DNA of 64,000 bases from Zizania palustris (GCA_019279435.1 JAAALK010000086.1:22799913-22863912); one strand, 5' to 3'. Positions 10,189 to 22,153 are shown, counted from the stretch's first letter. Program-made: numbers and translations. The notes: generated from the letters alone by a model not told the origin.

Positions 10189-11069
10189 AGAAACAATATT
10201 TTCGAGCACATAATATAAAATAGAGGGATCATGTTCAGATTGACTAATAATGAACCCATACCATCTTTACTCGGAGCTAAACATGTATGCAGTACCGGAT
10301 TGAAATGCCAACTTGAAATGAATACAAACCTAATGGGTTTATAGGAGCTCAGTGGATCCTCGCAAACCTGACAACAAGAGTAGGGGTGGTAAAGGCGGGT
10401 AGTGAAAGTGAAAGGAACGACAAGCGATGAGGACGAAAGGGGCAACCGGTGGTGAGGGTGGTAGGATGAGTAGCTGAGGTGGAAGGGAAAACCAGTGATG
10501 GAGGCAACAGGGAAGAGCTTTTTTCATCAACGTGCCACTCATCGGTGTGCTCTGGCATGACCACCGCTAGCTTGGAGAGGCATCCCTATGGCTTTGGCCA
10601 GGTGAAACAATAGTATTAGATCATGGACAATGTACCATCACTCTCACAGTCAAAATCGAATGGTAGTGTCATGAGTCCTTGAGCACACAACAATATTTTC
10701 ATGTAAGGGTGAGGACAATAGGGATGAGAGGCTATTGTACCAGGTTCATGAGCTTTACACCAAGTTCATTGAGCATACCATCTACCCCTTAGCCTCTAAG
10801 ATACTAGCAATAGAGATGACTAATCGAGTGATATGGCCCAATTTGGCCTAAGCCAACCAAAGCATGCATGGCTTGATTAATTCACCATCCCAAGTTGTGC
10901 CATGTTAGCCCATAAGTTTGTTCATCGATCTAGGTACGACAATGAGTAGGCTTGGATGATGAATCTGTCTTACCTAGCTATGCTGGCTTGGACACTATAT
11001 ATGCACATGCCATCTTCATGTTATTGATCTTGTGCTAACCAGTGACATATGATATAGCATGCCTATTTG
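10189..11069. other. Intergenic sequence, no gene seen
   Basis: Conserved between arms, no domain. The right-arm counterpart contains the hairpin MITE; the empty site here is the TGA at about 10943-10945. Confidence 0.4.
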
Positions 11070-11354
11070 GCTTTGTTTGGGGAGCTTCTGGCCGGCTAGA
11101 TATTTCTAGTATCTGGAAGCTCTCCAAACAGTACCTCGGGTAGCCCAAATTTTTAAAATCTGCAGAAGCAGTTAGTCTCTCCAAGTTTAGTAGCCGATAA
11201 ACTGGCTAATCTCAGTTTCTCCAAATTCTACAGATTTTTATTTACACACTATGTCACTGAATAAAACTCACCCACCCAACGACTAGCTACTCCAACCAGC
11301 CAACTAGATATTCGGACTAGCTGATTCTGAGAATCTGTAGATCCCAAACAGGAC
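11070..11354. mobile_element. Probable MITE, left copy
   Basis: About 285 bases starting TTTGTTTGGGGAGCTTCTGG and ending in TCTGTAGATCCCAAACAGGA; ends are imperfect inverted repeats of the TTTGTTTGGG / CCCAAACA kind. Copy in the right arm at about 53926-54213. No clean target duplication defined. Confidence 0.45.
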
Positions 11355-11759
11355 CTAAGGATCAAGATAGAATCACAATCACAACATGAGAGTACTGAGC
11401 ATACTGGCATAGACCCAATGGTTGACGTGTTGTGTCAACAAATAGATTATATCATGCTTGGATCGATTGGGGCAACAGATAGATTATATCATCCCTCAAC
11501 ACAATGCCACAATGCAGGCCCACAGAGTGAGATTTGAGGCGAAGATGAACAGTGCAAACATGGATAACGTGTATAATACTAAAGAATATATAAAGCTCTG
11601 GCCAAAATAATATATCGTAAAATAGTAGTGACGTACCGACAAATCGTAAACACGGATAGCGTGAAAGGAAATGAATAAAGATGATAACGAAATAATTAAT
11701 AAAAAAACTGACCGGGGAACTATACACCGGAGAAGAGAAGATCGGAGTTGAGTCTACGG

Positions 11760-12255
11760 TATGTTTGGTTGAGCTGTAGATTCTGAAAAAGCTACTGTGA
11801 ACTTTGAATTGTGAAAAATCTGTTTGAGCCGTGAGATGTAGAAAAGCTGAGAAGCTGTTTGGTTTGAATAGTTACGAATTTATATTTCGGTAATTAATGA
11901 TATTTAGTTACATTATTACTCCGTAATATGTAATTTTATATGTATATCATTCTAATCATGAAATTTTGTAATTTTTATATTAAAATTATATATTTTAAAC
12001 TACACTAAAATAATACATGTTACTAAAATTTCACTTTTTTCAAATTTTATATGAACTAATATGTTTTAATAGCATGGTAGGTAATATTCATTCAAAATTA
12101 AATTGTATGTTTTAATAGCATGGTAGGTAATATTCATTCAAAATTAAATTAAATTGAGAAGCTGTGAAATCTATACCGGCTTTCAAATCTGTACTACGAA
12201 AATTTATAGATTTTAAAAAACTAAGTAACCAAAATCTGGTTCAAAAATCTGACAG
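11760..12255. mobile_element. Probable AT-rich MITE directly upstream of CCS, left copy
   Basis: AT-rich block starting TATGTTTGGTTGAGCTGTAG and ending near CAGACCCTAAACC. It resembles the Tourist-like element of the right arm (53149-53697), which also starts with GTTTGGTT and AGCTGT words. It contains two tandem copies of a 46-base unit (12061-12152). Ends are degraded. It lies within about 20 bases of the CCS leader, so it probably contributes promoter or 5' UTR sequence. Confidence 0.4.
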
Positions 12256-12445
12256 ACCCTAAACCGGGGGCACGAATGGTGGGCTTGCCAGAGGCGGTGA
12301 CCGCCGCCTCCGCTGTGCCAGCAGCAGCTCGCCCTTGTGTCCCCCTCCAATTCCTTCTCCCCGAAGTCCAGGCTCCGGTTCCCCTTGCCCGCCTCAGTCC
12401 GGCCCTCTCCACAGAGTACGCCACACGCAGAACGCGGTCTATCCG

Positions 12446-15412
12446 ATGGCCGCCGCCGCCGCCGCAACTGCTGATCTCTCTGCCCCCGATAAGGTTTGGA
12501 AGCGTTCCCGAGTTGGTGTCTGTATGTGCTTTCCTAGGGCTGGAGAGTTCCTGTCTGATGTGTGGTCGTTTTGTTCGTTGCAGGGTACCGCGCTCCCGGA
12601 GCTCATGGTAAGGGGTCCTAATTTGGTGATAGCATTTTGTTATGGGGATTTGCTGCGATGCTGCTTTGGTAGAAAAGTGAGAATCTTAGTTTAGCTGTTG
12701 AGGGATTTCATGCTGGATTGAACTAGGTGGGAAGTTACGTAAGTTAAATGAATCTCACTTTAGGGTTGAACTAGTTGGCGAATTGGTCAGAATACTTATA
12801 GCCATATATGGTTGCTGTTAGATTTATTGGTTGAGTAGTTTCTTTTTCTGAGATCGGGGTGTATGTTGCTCCTTCAGATGCATCTCAATTGCATGAAGAA
12901 CCTGCAAAAGCTTTGAACAAATTGTGCATATGGAAGGATTAGGATGAAATGCCAATAAAACTATTATTCTATTTTCATGCTGACCATTTGATATTCATGG
13001 TGTTGCTCTAAGAGATAATGTCTGTATGGAGAGCTGGATGCAACTATCAGTTATAGTATAGTATAATTGATATCTGTTTTCTAATTGACATGCCTTGTAG
13101 TGAAGGATAAAAAAAGTGATTAGTTATGCAAATGATATCAATGATTCAGAAAGCCTGTGATTAGTTATACATCGTCTGAGCTAATGTGCTGTGCTATTAT
13201 TGTATAAGTTAATGTCCTAGCACATATGTCTCAAGGGCATATTGTAATTCCTTCCTTGCAAGCTAAGTTTAAGTGTATTAGGGAATTTTTGTCATAAGTA
13301 AGATTAAACTATGTTGTGATTGAAAAACCACAGCGAAGTGTGTTTGCTTCATGTGGAAAATGTGTTCCAGGTGGTTTGGAATGCTCGTTATGGGAAAATG
13401 CTTATCTTGTGATTCACATTTACATTTTGTTTTTCTATTGTCTTCAGTAATTTCGAGTTGTTGTATACTGTAGATCACATTGAATCCTACGTATAGATAA
13501 TGATGTAATGGACATATGTTACTTCTTTAAGTTCTATAAAATAGTGCAGCCTGTATTTTTGAAACAGTACACTATTTTGGTTTGTTTTCCATCTTCCATT
13601 ATCTTAAAAGTTAAAATAAGATTCAAGTAGTCAACACTTCATGACTCCTTGTGCTTTTTTATATTGTTTGATTGATCGATGAAAAGAATTACTTAATAAT
13701 CTAATGCGGTAATGCCTTCTACGTTCTCAAATCTCAAGACGGAATTTATGGTGGATATGAAATGTGAAGGTTGTGTAACAGCAGTGAAAAACAAGCTCAA
13801 AACTCTTGAAGGTTTGTCACCATTTTTTTTTGTTTTTGCTTCCTTTATCAACCATCTGCTTTTGGTTTATTAAGACTGCCTTTTGATACAGGAATAAAAA
13901 ACATTGAGGTGGACCTTAAAAACCAAGTTGTTAGAGTTCTTGGGTCTCTACCAGTGAGGACGATGTTAGATACTCTGCACCAAACAGGCCGAGATGCTCG
14001 TCTGATTGGGCAAGGGAACCCAAATGGTGTGTGTTAATTTCTAATTTTCTATACTTTTAGCAGGATTTCAATCTGAAATCCTTCATATTAGCCTGAATAT
14101 TGGCTGGTATAATTGCTTTTTAATCACATGATACTGGATTTTGATTTCAGTTTTAGGAAATTTAGGGAGCAGTGGTGTGTAAATCACTGAATTGTGATAG
14201 TGGTTCTAGTCCACAAGTGTAGGCATTTCCAGATTTGATCCTCAACAGGCTTTTATGTATGTGTCATCTCTTTCGTACTTATATGATGCATCTAAAATAT
14301 AATCTCTGAATATGCTTGATCTACTTCAACTGCAACATGTGCATGCATTTAAAATACATTTAAGCTGTACCAGGTCCTTCTGAACTTGTTTAGTTGTTAA
14401 AGAAGTCAGTATTTTTCATTATTGAAAGATATTGTGCAGTACAATCTTTCTGATTATTTGCATGTTTATAATTTATATTGCTTATGTGCTGAACACCTGT
14501 TCACTGTTCTACGAGAATTAATTCCATACTGTAATATTTGCAGATTTTTTAGTATCTGCTGCTGTTGCTGAGTTCAAAGGGCCTGCTATATTTGGAGTTG
14601 TTCGTCTGGCTCAAGTTAATATGGAATTGGCTAGAGTTGAAGCCATTTTTAGTGGCCTATCACCTGGTAAACATGGATGGTCAATAAATGAGTTTGGAGA
14701 TTTGACAAGGGGTGCAGAAAGTACTGGCAAAGTATATAACCCATTGGATTATTTATCCAAAAAGGTAAGGTTTACGGATTCACATGTATTTAATTTCCAA
14801 AAGATTATGACATAACTAGCCTGCTAGAATCATACCATCGGTTATTCTGATGGTGCTACAATTTTGAAGGCATGCATTTTGTGAGCTGCTAGGCATACCC
14901 AGAGTTGATTGACAGCAAAGTGAAGTCCAGTATTTGTTTTTTCCAGTTGAAATATAAAACTCTAAATGGAGCGCAAGTAGTGACATCAAGTTGATTAACC
15001 ATATCAGGGAGTCATGCTATATTTTCTCGAAGTGCCCCGTCCTTTAAAATGGTTTTGTGAGATGACAGAGCCATAACTGGAATAACATGATTTAAATACT
15101 TTCAACGGAAGCATGGAATGCCATCTCTTATAAAAAACATGTTTCAAGAGTGATGTTTATGCTTTTATGAAACAGCCTCTCGGTGACCTGGGAACACTAG
15201 AAGCTGGAGAGAACGGAGAGATCCAATTTTCAGCTTCCAAAGAGAAATTGAAAATTGTTGACTTAATTGGCCGCTCTATTGCGCTGTATGCCACTGAGGA
15301 CAGATCAGATTCTGGCATTGCAGCAGCCGTGATTGCAAGAAGCGCCGGGGTTGGTGAAAACTACAAGAAGCTGTGCACCTGCGATGGTGTCACCATTTGG
15401 GAATCAAGCTGA
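12446..15412 (+). CDS. CCS: Copper chaperone for superoxide dismutase (CCS), left copy
   Basis: Delivers copper to, and oxidises the disulfide of, Cu/Zn superoxide dismutase in cytosol and plastid. Six exons: 12446-12493, 12584-12607, 13739-13811, 13892-14026, 14544-14764, 15176-15412. All splice sites are GT..AG and all phases agree, giving 245 residues. Domain I is an HMA fold with MKCEGC (residues 31-36). Domain II is SOD-like (about 92-230; SPGKHGWSINEFGDLTRG). Domain III ends with the copper-transfer CTC motif (C234, C236) before WESS. I start at MAAAAAATADLS because the upstream region is out of frame: an ATG at 12276 opens a rice-like targeting sequence (MVGLPEAVTAASAVPAAA) in a different frame, while an ATG at 12335 is in frame and would add 37 residues that do not look like a transit peptide. 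As read, only a cytosolic form is certain. Confidence 0.92.
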
Positions 15413-15688
15413 CTGTTACTACTTACTAGTGAGTCTTCCATACTACTGTCTGCTCCAATGTGTTGCACACGAAGTAATGTAGAAACTATCAATCAACTAC
15501 TGGACAATTGGAATAAGCATTAATACGTTGAGGAATAAAGCTTGGTTTGTTGTGAAGCTTGATAGCATTTTTCTTCAGTAACTCCATGGTGCTGCTACCA
15601 ACTGATATATCAGACTTGCTATCCCAGAGGTCAGTACACATGTGTTTCTGCCCCGTGATTTGTTTGATGCACCAACAACCAAAAAAGA

Positions 15689-16005
15689 TCACTGTGGATT
15701 GGTGGCAGCCATGTGAGGACGCCGTCGCTCCAGGACAGGGCTCCGAACTCTGGCGTCTTCTGGGCGACCTTGGTTCTCAATGTATCCTTTTAGCTAAGCT
15801 TTTGGTTTAAGCTTACAAAGTGCAGGACGAACGCCTTTGGACTGTGTGAGTGTGTGACCTTGATATGGTATGTCGAAGACGGAGGACCAACGTTCGTCAC
15901 TGTGCGGCGCACCGTCAGCGGCTTAGATGGCTGGTCGGCGAAGACAACGGAGATGGCCGGATAGTTGAGGTCGCTGGCCGAACTGAAGGTGTGGCTGCAT
16001 CTCAT
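15689..16005 (-). pseudogene. Subtilisin-like protease C-terminal fragment, left copy
   Basis: Encodes part of the Fn3-like C-terminal domain of plant subtilases: CSHTFSSASDLNYPAISVVF, LTVRRTVTNVGPPSSTYHIK, LHFVSLNQKLS and, after a stop and frameshift, KTPEFGALSWSDGVLTWLPP. The catalytic domain is missing, part of the strand between THSHS and LHFVS is deleted, and the usual segment between DGV and LTWLPP is also lost. Same breaks in the right arm (42294-42610). It lies tail to tail with CCS. Confidence 0.85.
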
Positions 16006-16824
16006 GCTAGAGTTCTTGGTAAAGGTCTTGAGCGGCCATGAAAACTCTGCAAGTTTCAAGCGTCTCGCCATCTCGTCGTTCGCTTGCATCTTACTCTCCG
16101 ACGGTTGCTCAGCTCAAACCAGTCCCCACTCCCCACTCCCCAGTCGGAGTCCAGAGTCCAGATAGTACCAAGCTAGGCATATATGAGGCATCTATTAACT
16201 TGTCCTCGCAGCAAAGTGATAAGATTCCGAGCCGACCTAAACGTCATATTAATTTATTTGTGTTAAGTTACAGATTATTAAAAAAACATCACAAGTTGCG
16301 AAAAAAGCTAGTGCAAGCCATCATTGATAGAAAAATTACAAAGTTATTTGACTGGAGCAGCTAGCTAGCTATTCATATTACGGTTGGTCTCTCGGTTGTG
16401 CGATTCCATAAAAACAGAAAAATATAATTTCATTTCCATACCTCGGTTAAAGGAACCATGGAGGAGTAGAGTCTATAGATATACAACTCCCACTTTTACT
16501 AACAAAAAAACCGTCGCGGATAAAAAACTAATTTTATCCCGTACTCGTTTAGTTATCTTTTAGTTTTCTAAGTAATCAAATTAACCCCAACTCTGTCTGT
16601 CGGTCGACACGCGAAGTTACGACCTACCGCATGTTTATGGAACAAAATAAAAAAAATGCTATTTTAACACTAAAAACATATCATTTGTTTATGATTGCAC
16701 TTCAAAAACTGAAACGTAAAATCACCCGAATCAATTAAAATAAATCTAAATGACAAAAATATATCTCTCTCCATCGTTGGATCCATACATGAGTACAACC
16801 AATTAGGCATCACCACATAGTTTA
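16006..16824. other. Intergenic sequence, no gene seen
   Basis: Non-coding, conserved in the right arm with small indels. The open frame at 16038-16364 lacks any domain. Confidence 0.4.
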
Positions 16825-17172
16825 GGGGGTGTTTGGTTTTAGGGACTAATTTTTAGTTCCCGTCACATCGAATGTTTAGATACTATTTTAGAGTATTAAA
16901 TGTAGACTGTTATAAAACTCATTCATAATTAGTGGATTATTTGTGAGACGAATTTAATATGCCTAATTACGTCATGATTTGATAATGTGATGCTACAGTA
17001 AATATTTGCTAATCATGGATTAATTAGACTTAATAAATTTATCTCACAAATTATCTTCCGATTCTACAATTGTTTTTATAATTGATTTATTTTTAGTTTT
17101 TCAATTTGATGTACAAAAACTCCGATATAACACGTACTAAATTTTAATTTTAGCGTATAAACCAAAACACCC
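16825..17172. mobile_element. MITE with GGTGTTTGGTTTT ends, left copy
   Basis: About 348 bases, starting GGGGGTGTTTGGTTTTAGGG and ending AAACCAAAACACCC. The interior (for example GAGACGAATTTAATATGCC and AATCATGGATTAATTAG) matches a MITE family very common near grass genes. It sits about 440 bases upstream of the GT47 start codon. In the right arm (41116-41458) one terminus has lost about 14 bases. Confidence 0.8.
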
Positions 17173-17614
17173 TTTTAGTCAGGCCTCGGATCCTTTTAAG
17201 TTTTGTGTGAGGCCTTGGATCTACGCAGATTATTTAATTATGAATCGCCGTATTGTAGCCTGTCTGCTGGATCTGCTGGAGCCTCCATGAAGCCATCTCC
17301 TCCGGCGCAAATCCTCACACATTCTTGATGTTTTCCCCCTGCACCGGCGACCGAAAGAGACGATCACTTGTTTCCCATATTTGCACTTTTTACGGCAAAA
17401 ATCTCCTCCTCCTCCTCCTCCCCTACCACCATCTCCGCCGTCCAACTCGCTGTTCCAGTTCCACTCCCCTTGCTGCGCCCCACGTTCTCCTCCCCGTGGT
17501 CCCGTCGGCCGTCGGCTGCTGCTAGTGCCAGTGCCAGTGCCAGGTTGCCTCAAATCGGCCCGAGGCCACCCCGCGATCCCGAACTGAGCTTGAGCGGTTG
17601 AGCCCTTCCTTTCC
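17173..17614 (+). promoter_or_regulatory. GT47 promoter and 5' leader, left copy
   Basis: About 440 bases between the MITE and the start codon. A CCTCCTCCTCCT pyrimidine stretch (about 17403-17423) and a CCAGTGCCAGTGCCAG microrepeat (17527-17543) lie in the probable leader. No confident TATA box was found. Confidence 0.4.
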
Positions 17615-19039
17615 ATGGCCGGGATGTATCGTCCTGACCAGGCGAATCCAGCCGGCCGCCGGCCGCGCCTCGTCGTGATCCTTGTCGTTGCGTTCTTCGC
17701 CCTCCAGCTGCTCGTCTTCCGTGTGTTTCGCGGGGCGCCCTCCCCTGGCGCTCCGGCTGCCGCCGTCTCCCACGTGCCGGTGCTGCCGCGCCGCGACGCC
17801 GACGACTCCGGCTGCGGGGGTGGGCAAGTGTACGTCTACGACCTCCCGCCCGTCTTCAACGAGGATCTGCTCTCCCAGTGCGACGCGCTCGCGCCGATGT
17901 ACTCGCTGTGCCCATACCTCGCCAACGACGGGCTCGGGTTCCCGGCCAAGGGGACCAACCTCTCGGGGATCCTGCCGGCCGAGCTGGTTGGGTCGTGGTA
18001 CTCCTCCGACCAATTCGCGCTCGAGCACATCGTCCACCGCCGGCTGCTCTCGCACAGGTGCCGCACCACCGACCCGGCGCGCGCCACGGCGTTCTTCGTG
18101 CCGTTCTACGCGGGGCTGGCCGTCGGCCGCCACCTGTGGGCGACCAATGCCACCGACGCTGACCGCGACAAGGACTGCGTTGCGCTGCTGTCGTGGCTCC
18201 ACGCGCAGCCGTACTACAAGCGGTCCCATGGCTGGGATCACTTCATCGCTCTCGGCCGCATCACATGGGACTTCCGCCGCTCGCCGGACGGCGGCTGGGG
18301 CGGAAGCTTCCTCATCATGCCCGGGTTGGCCAACATCACGCGCCTCGTCATCGAGCGTGACCCCTGGGATGCCATGGACGTCGGCATCCCCTACCCGACA
18401 GGCTTCCACCCGCGCACCGCCGACGACGTTCGGGTGTGGCAGCAGTACGCCGCGTCCCGCCCGCGCCCCAAACTCTTCGCCTTCGCCGGCGCCCCGCGGT
18501 CAGCCATCAAGGGGGACTTCCGCGCGCTGCTGCTCGGGGAGTGCCAGGCGGCCGGAGACGCGTGCGGCGCGCTGGATTGCGGCGAGGGCAGGTGCATCAA
18601 GCAAAACGAGCTTGTCATGCAGCTGTTCCTGGGCGCTCGCTTCTGCCTGCAGCCGCGCGGGGACAGCTTCACGCGTCGGTCGCTGTTCGACTGCATGGTC
18701 GCCGGCGCCGTGCCGGTGCTTTTCTGGCGGCGGAGCGCGTATCTGCAGTACGCGTGGTACGTGCAGGTGGGCAACGATCACGAGGGAGAGTGGTCCGTGT
18801 TCATCGACCGCGACGAGCTGCGCGCCGGCAATGTCACCATTCGCGGCGTGCTAGCCGCCATCCCGGAGGCACAGGTGCAGCAGATGAGGAAGCGCTTGGT
18901 GGAGATGATACCGAAGCTGATCTACTCCGCTGCAGGCAAGGAGGGGCTCGGCGACGGCATGATGGATGCGGTGGACGTCATGATCAACGGCATGGGTCGG
19001 CGAGTGGCCGAGCAGCGCCGGAGTTGGAGCAGACTGTAA
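17615..19039 (+). CDS. GT47 exostosin-family glycosyltransferase (MUR3-like), left copy
   Basis: 474 residues in one exon. Type II Golgi membrane layout: short basic cytosolic tail, one membrane segment at about 19-38 (VVILVVAFFALQLLVFRVF), a proline/alanine-rich stem, then an exostosin domain (about 70-430). Family signatures include VYVYDLPPVFN, the cysteine-bearing CDALAPMYSLCPYLANDGLG, FFVPFYAGL, RPKLFAFAGAPR and FCLQPRGDSFTRRSLFDCMV. The MUR3 clade transfers galactose (or related sugars) to xyloglucan side chains in the Golgi; the exact acceptor here cannot be read from sequence. The ATG follows an in-frame stop (TGA, 17600-17602). Intact in both arms with identical protein. Confidence 0.93.
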   Translation: MAGMYRPDQANPAGRRPRLVVILVVAFFALQLLVFRVFRGAPSPGAPAAAVSHVPVLPRRDADDSGCGGGQVYVYDLPPVFNEDLLSQCDALAPMYSLCPYLANDGLGFPAKGTNLSGILPAELVGSWYSSDQFALEHIVHRRLLSHRCRTTDPARATAFFVPFYAGLAVGRHLWATNATDADRDKDCVALLSWLHAQPYYKRSHGWDHFIALGRITWDFRRSPDGGWGGSFLIMPGLANITRLVIERDPWDAMDVGIPYPTGFHPRTADDVRVWQQYAASRPRPKLFAFAGAPRSAIKGDFRALLLGECQAAGDACGALDCGEGRCIKQNELVMQLFLGARFCLQPRGDSFTRRSLFDCMVAGAVPVLFWRRSAYLQYAWYVQVGNDHEGEWSVFIDRDELRAGNVTIRGVLAAIPEAQVQQMRKRLVEMIPKLIYSAAGKEGLGDGMMDAVDVMINGMGRRVAEQRRSWSRL

Positions 19040-19926
19040 AATTTAGTTACCGGAATGGATCAAATTGATAATTATTTTGTACACATAATTTCTTATTAAA
19101 AAACTAGAATATTTTTGGTCTTTATTAAAAATAACAATAGTTTTGATATGAAATTAGCATTACTAGATTCATTATGAAATAAGTTTTGATAGTTTAATTA
19201 TTTGACATGGTATATGTTACGGCTCTTTGTTATAAAATCGTTCAAGCTTAAAATAATTCGATTCATAACAAACAAGAAACCCACGAAAATCACAAAAATC
19301 CAGTAGAATTTCCGTGTTTCAAAAGAGCCCTAAAATATGTATAGTATGATGAAAATAACCTCAACAAACTTTAAACATGAGCTTTTTTTCATAACAAGTT
19401 ACAATATTTAGATCATAAATTTTATTTTCTAGATAGATTTATAAAGCTATAAGCTGACACCAACAAGTTGTTTAGAAGAGAGTGTTACTACAGTGAGAGT
19501 AACATGAGAATTACGTACTGTAATTAGCATAAGCGAGCGTATTAATTTATGCATCTTCGAATGCAAGCAGTAACACGACGCACATTAGAGTTTGTAAGGC
19601 TATTCACGCTAGGTTTCATGGTTGTTCCACGGTTTCATGGTATTAATTATCATGATACATTAGATTTTTTGCTGACATGTCATTAAATTAATTAGAGAAG
19701 AGAAAGAAACAGTGTCATCTCTATAACACGGTGATAACCCATTTTCAAGACGGATGAAACAAAATGAAACGTCCACTGTGAGCCAAATCGTTTTATCGGA
19801 GAGAGAGTATTAATTCAATTGCAAATCATTTAATTACACTGGTTAGCCTAAGAAATAGTAAAATAAAACTCTCAACTGAGAGAATATTTCATTCAGTTGC
19901 ACAATTAATGTGTCCTTTTAAGAAAC
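19040..19926. other. GT47 3' flank up to the contig end
   Basis: AT-rich non-coding sequence matched almost base for base by 38357-39246 in reverse complement. The match continues to the last base before the gap. Confidence 0.8.
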
Positions 19927-20926
19927 NNNNNNNNNNNNNNNNNNNNNNNNNNNNNNNNNNNNNNNNNNNNNNNNNNNNNNNNNNNNNNNNNNNNNNNNNN
20001 NNNNNNNNNNNNNNNNNNNNNNNNNNNNNNNNNNNNNNNNNNNNNNNNNNNNNNNNNNNNNNNNNNNNNNNNNNNNNNNNNNNNNNNNNNNNNNNNNNNN
20101 NNNNNNNNNNNNNNNNNNNNNNNNNNNNNNNNNNNNNNNNNNNNNNNNNNNNNNNNNNNNNNNNNNNNNNNNNNNNNNNNNNNNNNNNNNNNNNNNNNNN
20201 NNNNNNNNNNNNNNNNNNNNNNNNNNNNNNNNNNNNNNNNNNNNNNNNNNNNNNNNNNNNNNNNNNNNNNNNNNNNNNNNNNNNNNNNNNNNNNNNNNNN
20301 NNNNNNNNNNNNNNNNNNNNNNNNNNNNNNNNNNNNNNNNNNNNNNNNNNNNNNNNNNNNNNNNNNNNNNNNNNNNNNNNNNNNNNNNNNNNNNNNNNNN
20401 NNNNNNNNNNNNNNNNNNNNNNNNNNNNNNNNNNNNNNNNNNNNNNNNNNNNNNNNNNNNNNNNNNNNNNNNNNNNNNNNNNNNNNNNNNNNNNNNNNNN
20501 NNNNNNNNNNNNNNNNNNNNNNNNNNNNNNNNNNNNNNNNNNNNNNNNNNNNNNNNNNNNNNNNNNNNNNNNNNNNNNNNNNNNNNNNNNNNNNNNNNNN
20601 NNNNNNNNNNNNNNNNNNNNNNNNNNNNNNNNNNNNNNNNNNNNNNNNNNNNNNNNNNNNNNNNNNNNNNNNNNNNNNNNNNNNNNNNNNNNNNNNNNNN
20701 NNNNNNNNNNNNNNNNNNNNNNNNNNNNNNNNNNNNNNNNNNNNNNNNNNNNNNNNNNNNNNNNNNNNNNNNNNNNNNNNNNNNNNNNNNNNNNNNNNNN
20801 NNNNNNNNNNNNNNNNNNNNNNNNNNNNNNNNNNNNNNNNNNNNNNNNNNNNNNNNNNNNNNNNNNNNNNNNNNNNNNNNNNNNNNNNNNNNNNNNNNNN
20901 NNNNNNNNNNNNNNNNNNNNNNNNNN
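19927..20926. other. Assembly gap, exactly 1000 Ns
   Basis: A run of exactly 1000 N, a round number that usually marks a scaffold join of unknown true length. Open frames reported across it are meaningless. Confidence 0.99.
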
Positions 20927-22140
20927 GGCGGGAAGGCGCCTAGATGACGTGGGCCTGTCGCACCCCAGTTGGGTACAACTCCCTCAGGTGCATCTCGGCT
21001 CCCTCCTGCTCCGTTGTTGGAGCGGTGTTCTGGTGGTCGGCCATCTTCTGAATATCCAAAGTGATAAAGCAAAAGATGACGAAACAGTAATACGACCAAA
21101 ATACCATATAAAATTCAAGCACATGAATATATAGAGTGGTAAAATGTTCAGTACAATCAAGCTCTTATTCTACCCACAACACACTCGTCGCGGGTAGCAC
21201 CACATACAAATAATGATTTTTATTTTCGCGTCTCCTAACGCCTACTCGCCACCGGAGGCGGTCTCCGTGCTCTCAGAACCACGGGTGCGCGGCTCCGAAG
21301 GGACGGTGGGCTCGAGAAAGTTCTCGATGATAGGATCGGAGATGAGGCGGGGGCGTGGTGCAGGGATGCTGGCGGTAGATGGTCGGCGGTGGAGGGGTGA
21401 GGTGGGATCGCTTGGGCGAGGGACGGGCCGCGGATGGGCTTCCTCTTCCTTGGAAGGAGAGGGACCATCTCAGCGATGTCTTTCTGCAGCTGCATGATCT
21501 TGCGCTGCAGCTCGCCGTTCTGCTGGATCAAGTCTTCGTTTCTCCACGAAGAAACTCGACCGCCTCATGGTGCTCGTCGGCGTCGAGCACCGCCTCAGTA
21601 TGGAGATCATCCATGGCCTGTAGAAGACGTGACTGCCGGGCCATGGCTGGATCACGCACGGAGTGAACTCCGTGGTAGATACTGCGGTGGGCGCCGGGAG
21701 TACGCTTCGGCACAAGCCGGAAGGATGTGTTCTGAAGACGATCGTCGTAGATCATCCTCAGCTCCATGAGAGCCTGGAGGGCGACTCGTTGGCACGCGAC
21801 GTCGAAGGTCGGGCCTCCAAGTGCCGTAGTGTATGGCGGCAGATGTTCTCCGGAGCGTGGACGGTGAGGGAGACGTCGCAAGGCCCGGCGAATTCTTCCA
21901 AGTAGATCCCTTGGAATTCGGGTTCGAAGAGGAACCCGAGGAATGTGAGCATCATCCGGAGTTCCCTGACGAAGCCCTCAAAGTGTCGGCAGAAGCTTTG
22001 AACCCGGTAGACTGGCATCTACAAAACAGCAAGTTGAATAAAAGTGAGGAGAGGAACAAATTTTGTAAATTAGATTTTCGAGAAATAATTTCCTATGGTC
22101 CGTGGCTAGGCGGGTCTGTTTGGCTTCCTACAGTCGAGTC
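20927..22140 (-). pseudogene. Internal region of an LTR retrotransposon with broken gag-like ORF
   Basis: On the minus strand, downstream of a PBS, three overlapping frames (about 22018-21758, 21881-21528, 21531-21235) together give a gag-like protein known to me from many grass retroelements: FEGFVRELRMMLTFLGFLFE, YLEEFAGPCDVSLTVHAPEN, RVALQALMELRMIYDDRL, SFRLVPKRTPGAHRS, then a helical LIQQNGELQRKIMQLQKDIA. Two frameshifts (near 21810 and 21530) break it. The element continues into the gap, so pol cannot be checked. Confidence 0.7.
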
Positions 22141-22153
22141 GGCTCTGATACCA
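22141..22153 (-). promoter_or_regulatory. Primer-binding site of the minus-strand LTR element
   Basis: Minus strand reads TGGTATCAGAGCC, the canonical initiator tRNA-Met PBS, three bases after the LTR end. Confidence 0.92.

Larger units (their letters stand above)
1237..19926 (+). repeat. Left arm of the giant inverted repeat
   Basis: 18.7 kb that recurs in reverse complement at 38357-64000. The outer limit is set only by the window end: base 1237 pairs with base 64000. The inner limit coincides with the first N of the gap. Gene order and orientation mirror exactly. Confidence 0.97.

Noticed and set aside
9982..10209. 75-codon minus-strand frame as a gene
   Set aside because: It spans the truncated retroposon and its target duplication, so it is a chance frame made by the insertion.
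17522..18409. 295-codon antisense frame over GT47
   Set aside because: Shadow of the sense CDS. Its conservation in the other arm follows from nucleotide identity, not from function.
19908..21134. Open frames of about 400 codons across the gap
   Set aside because: Almost all residues are unknown because the sequence is N.
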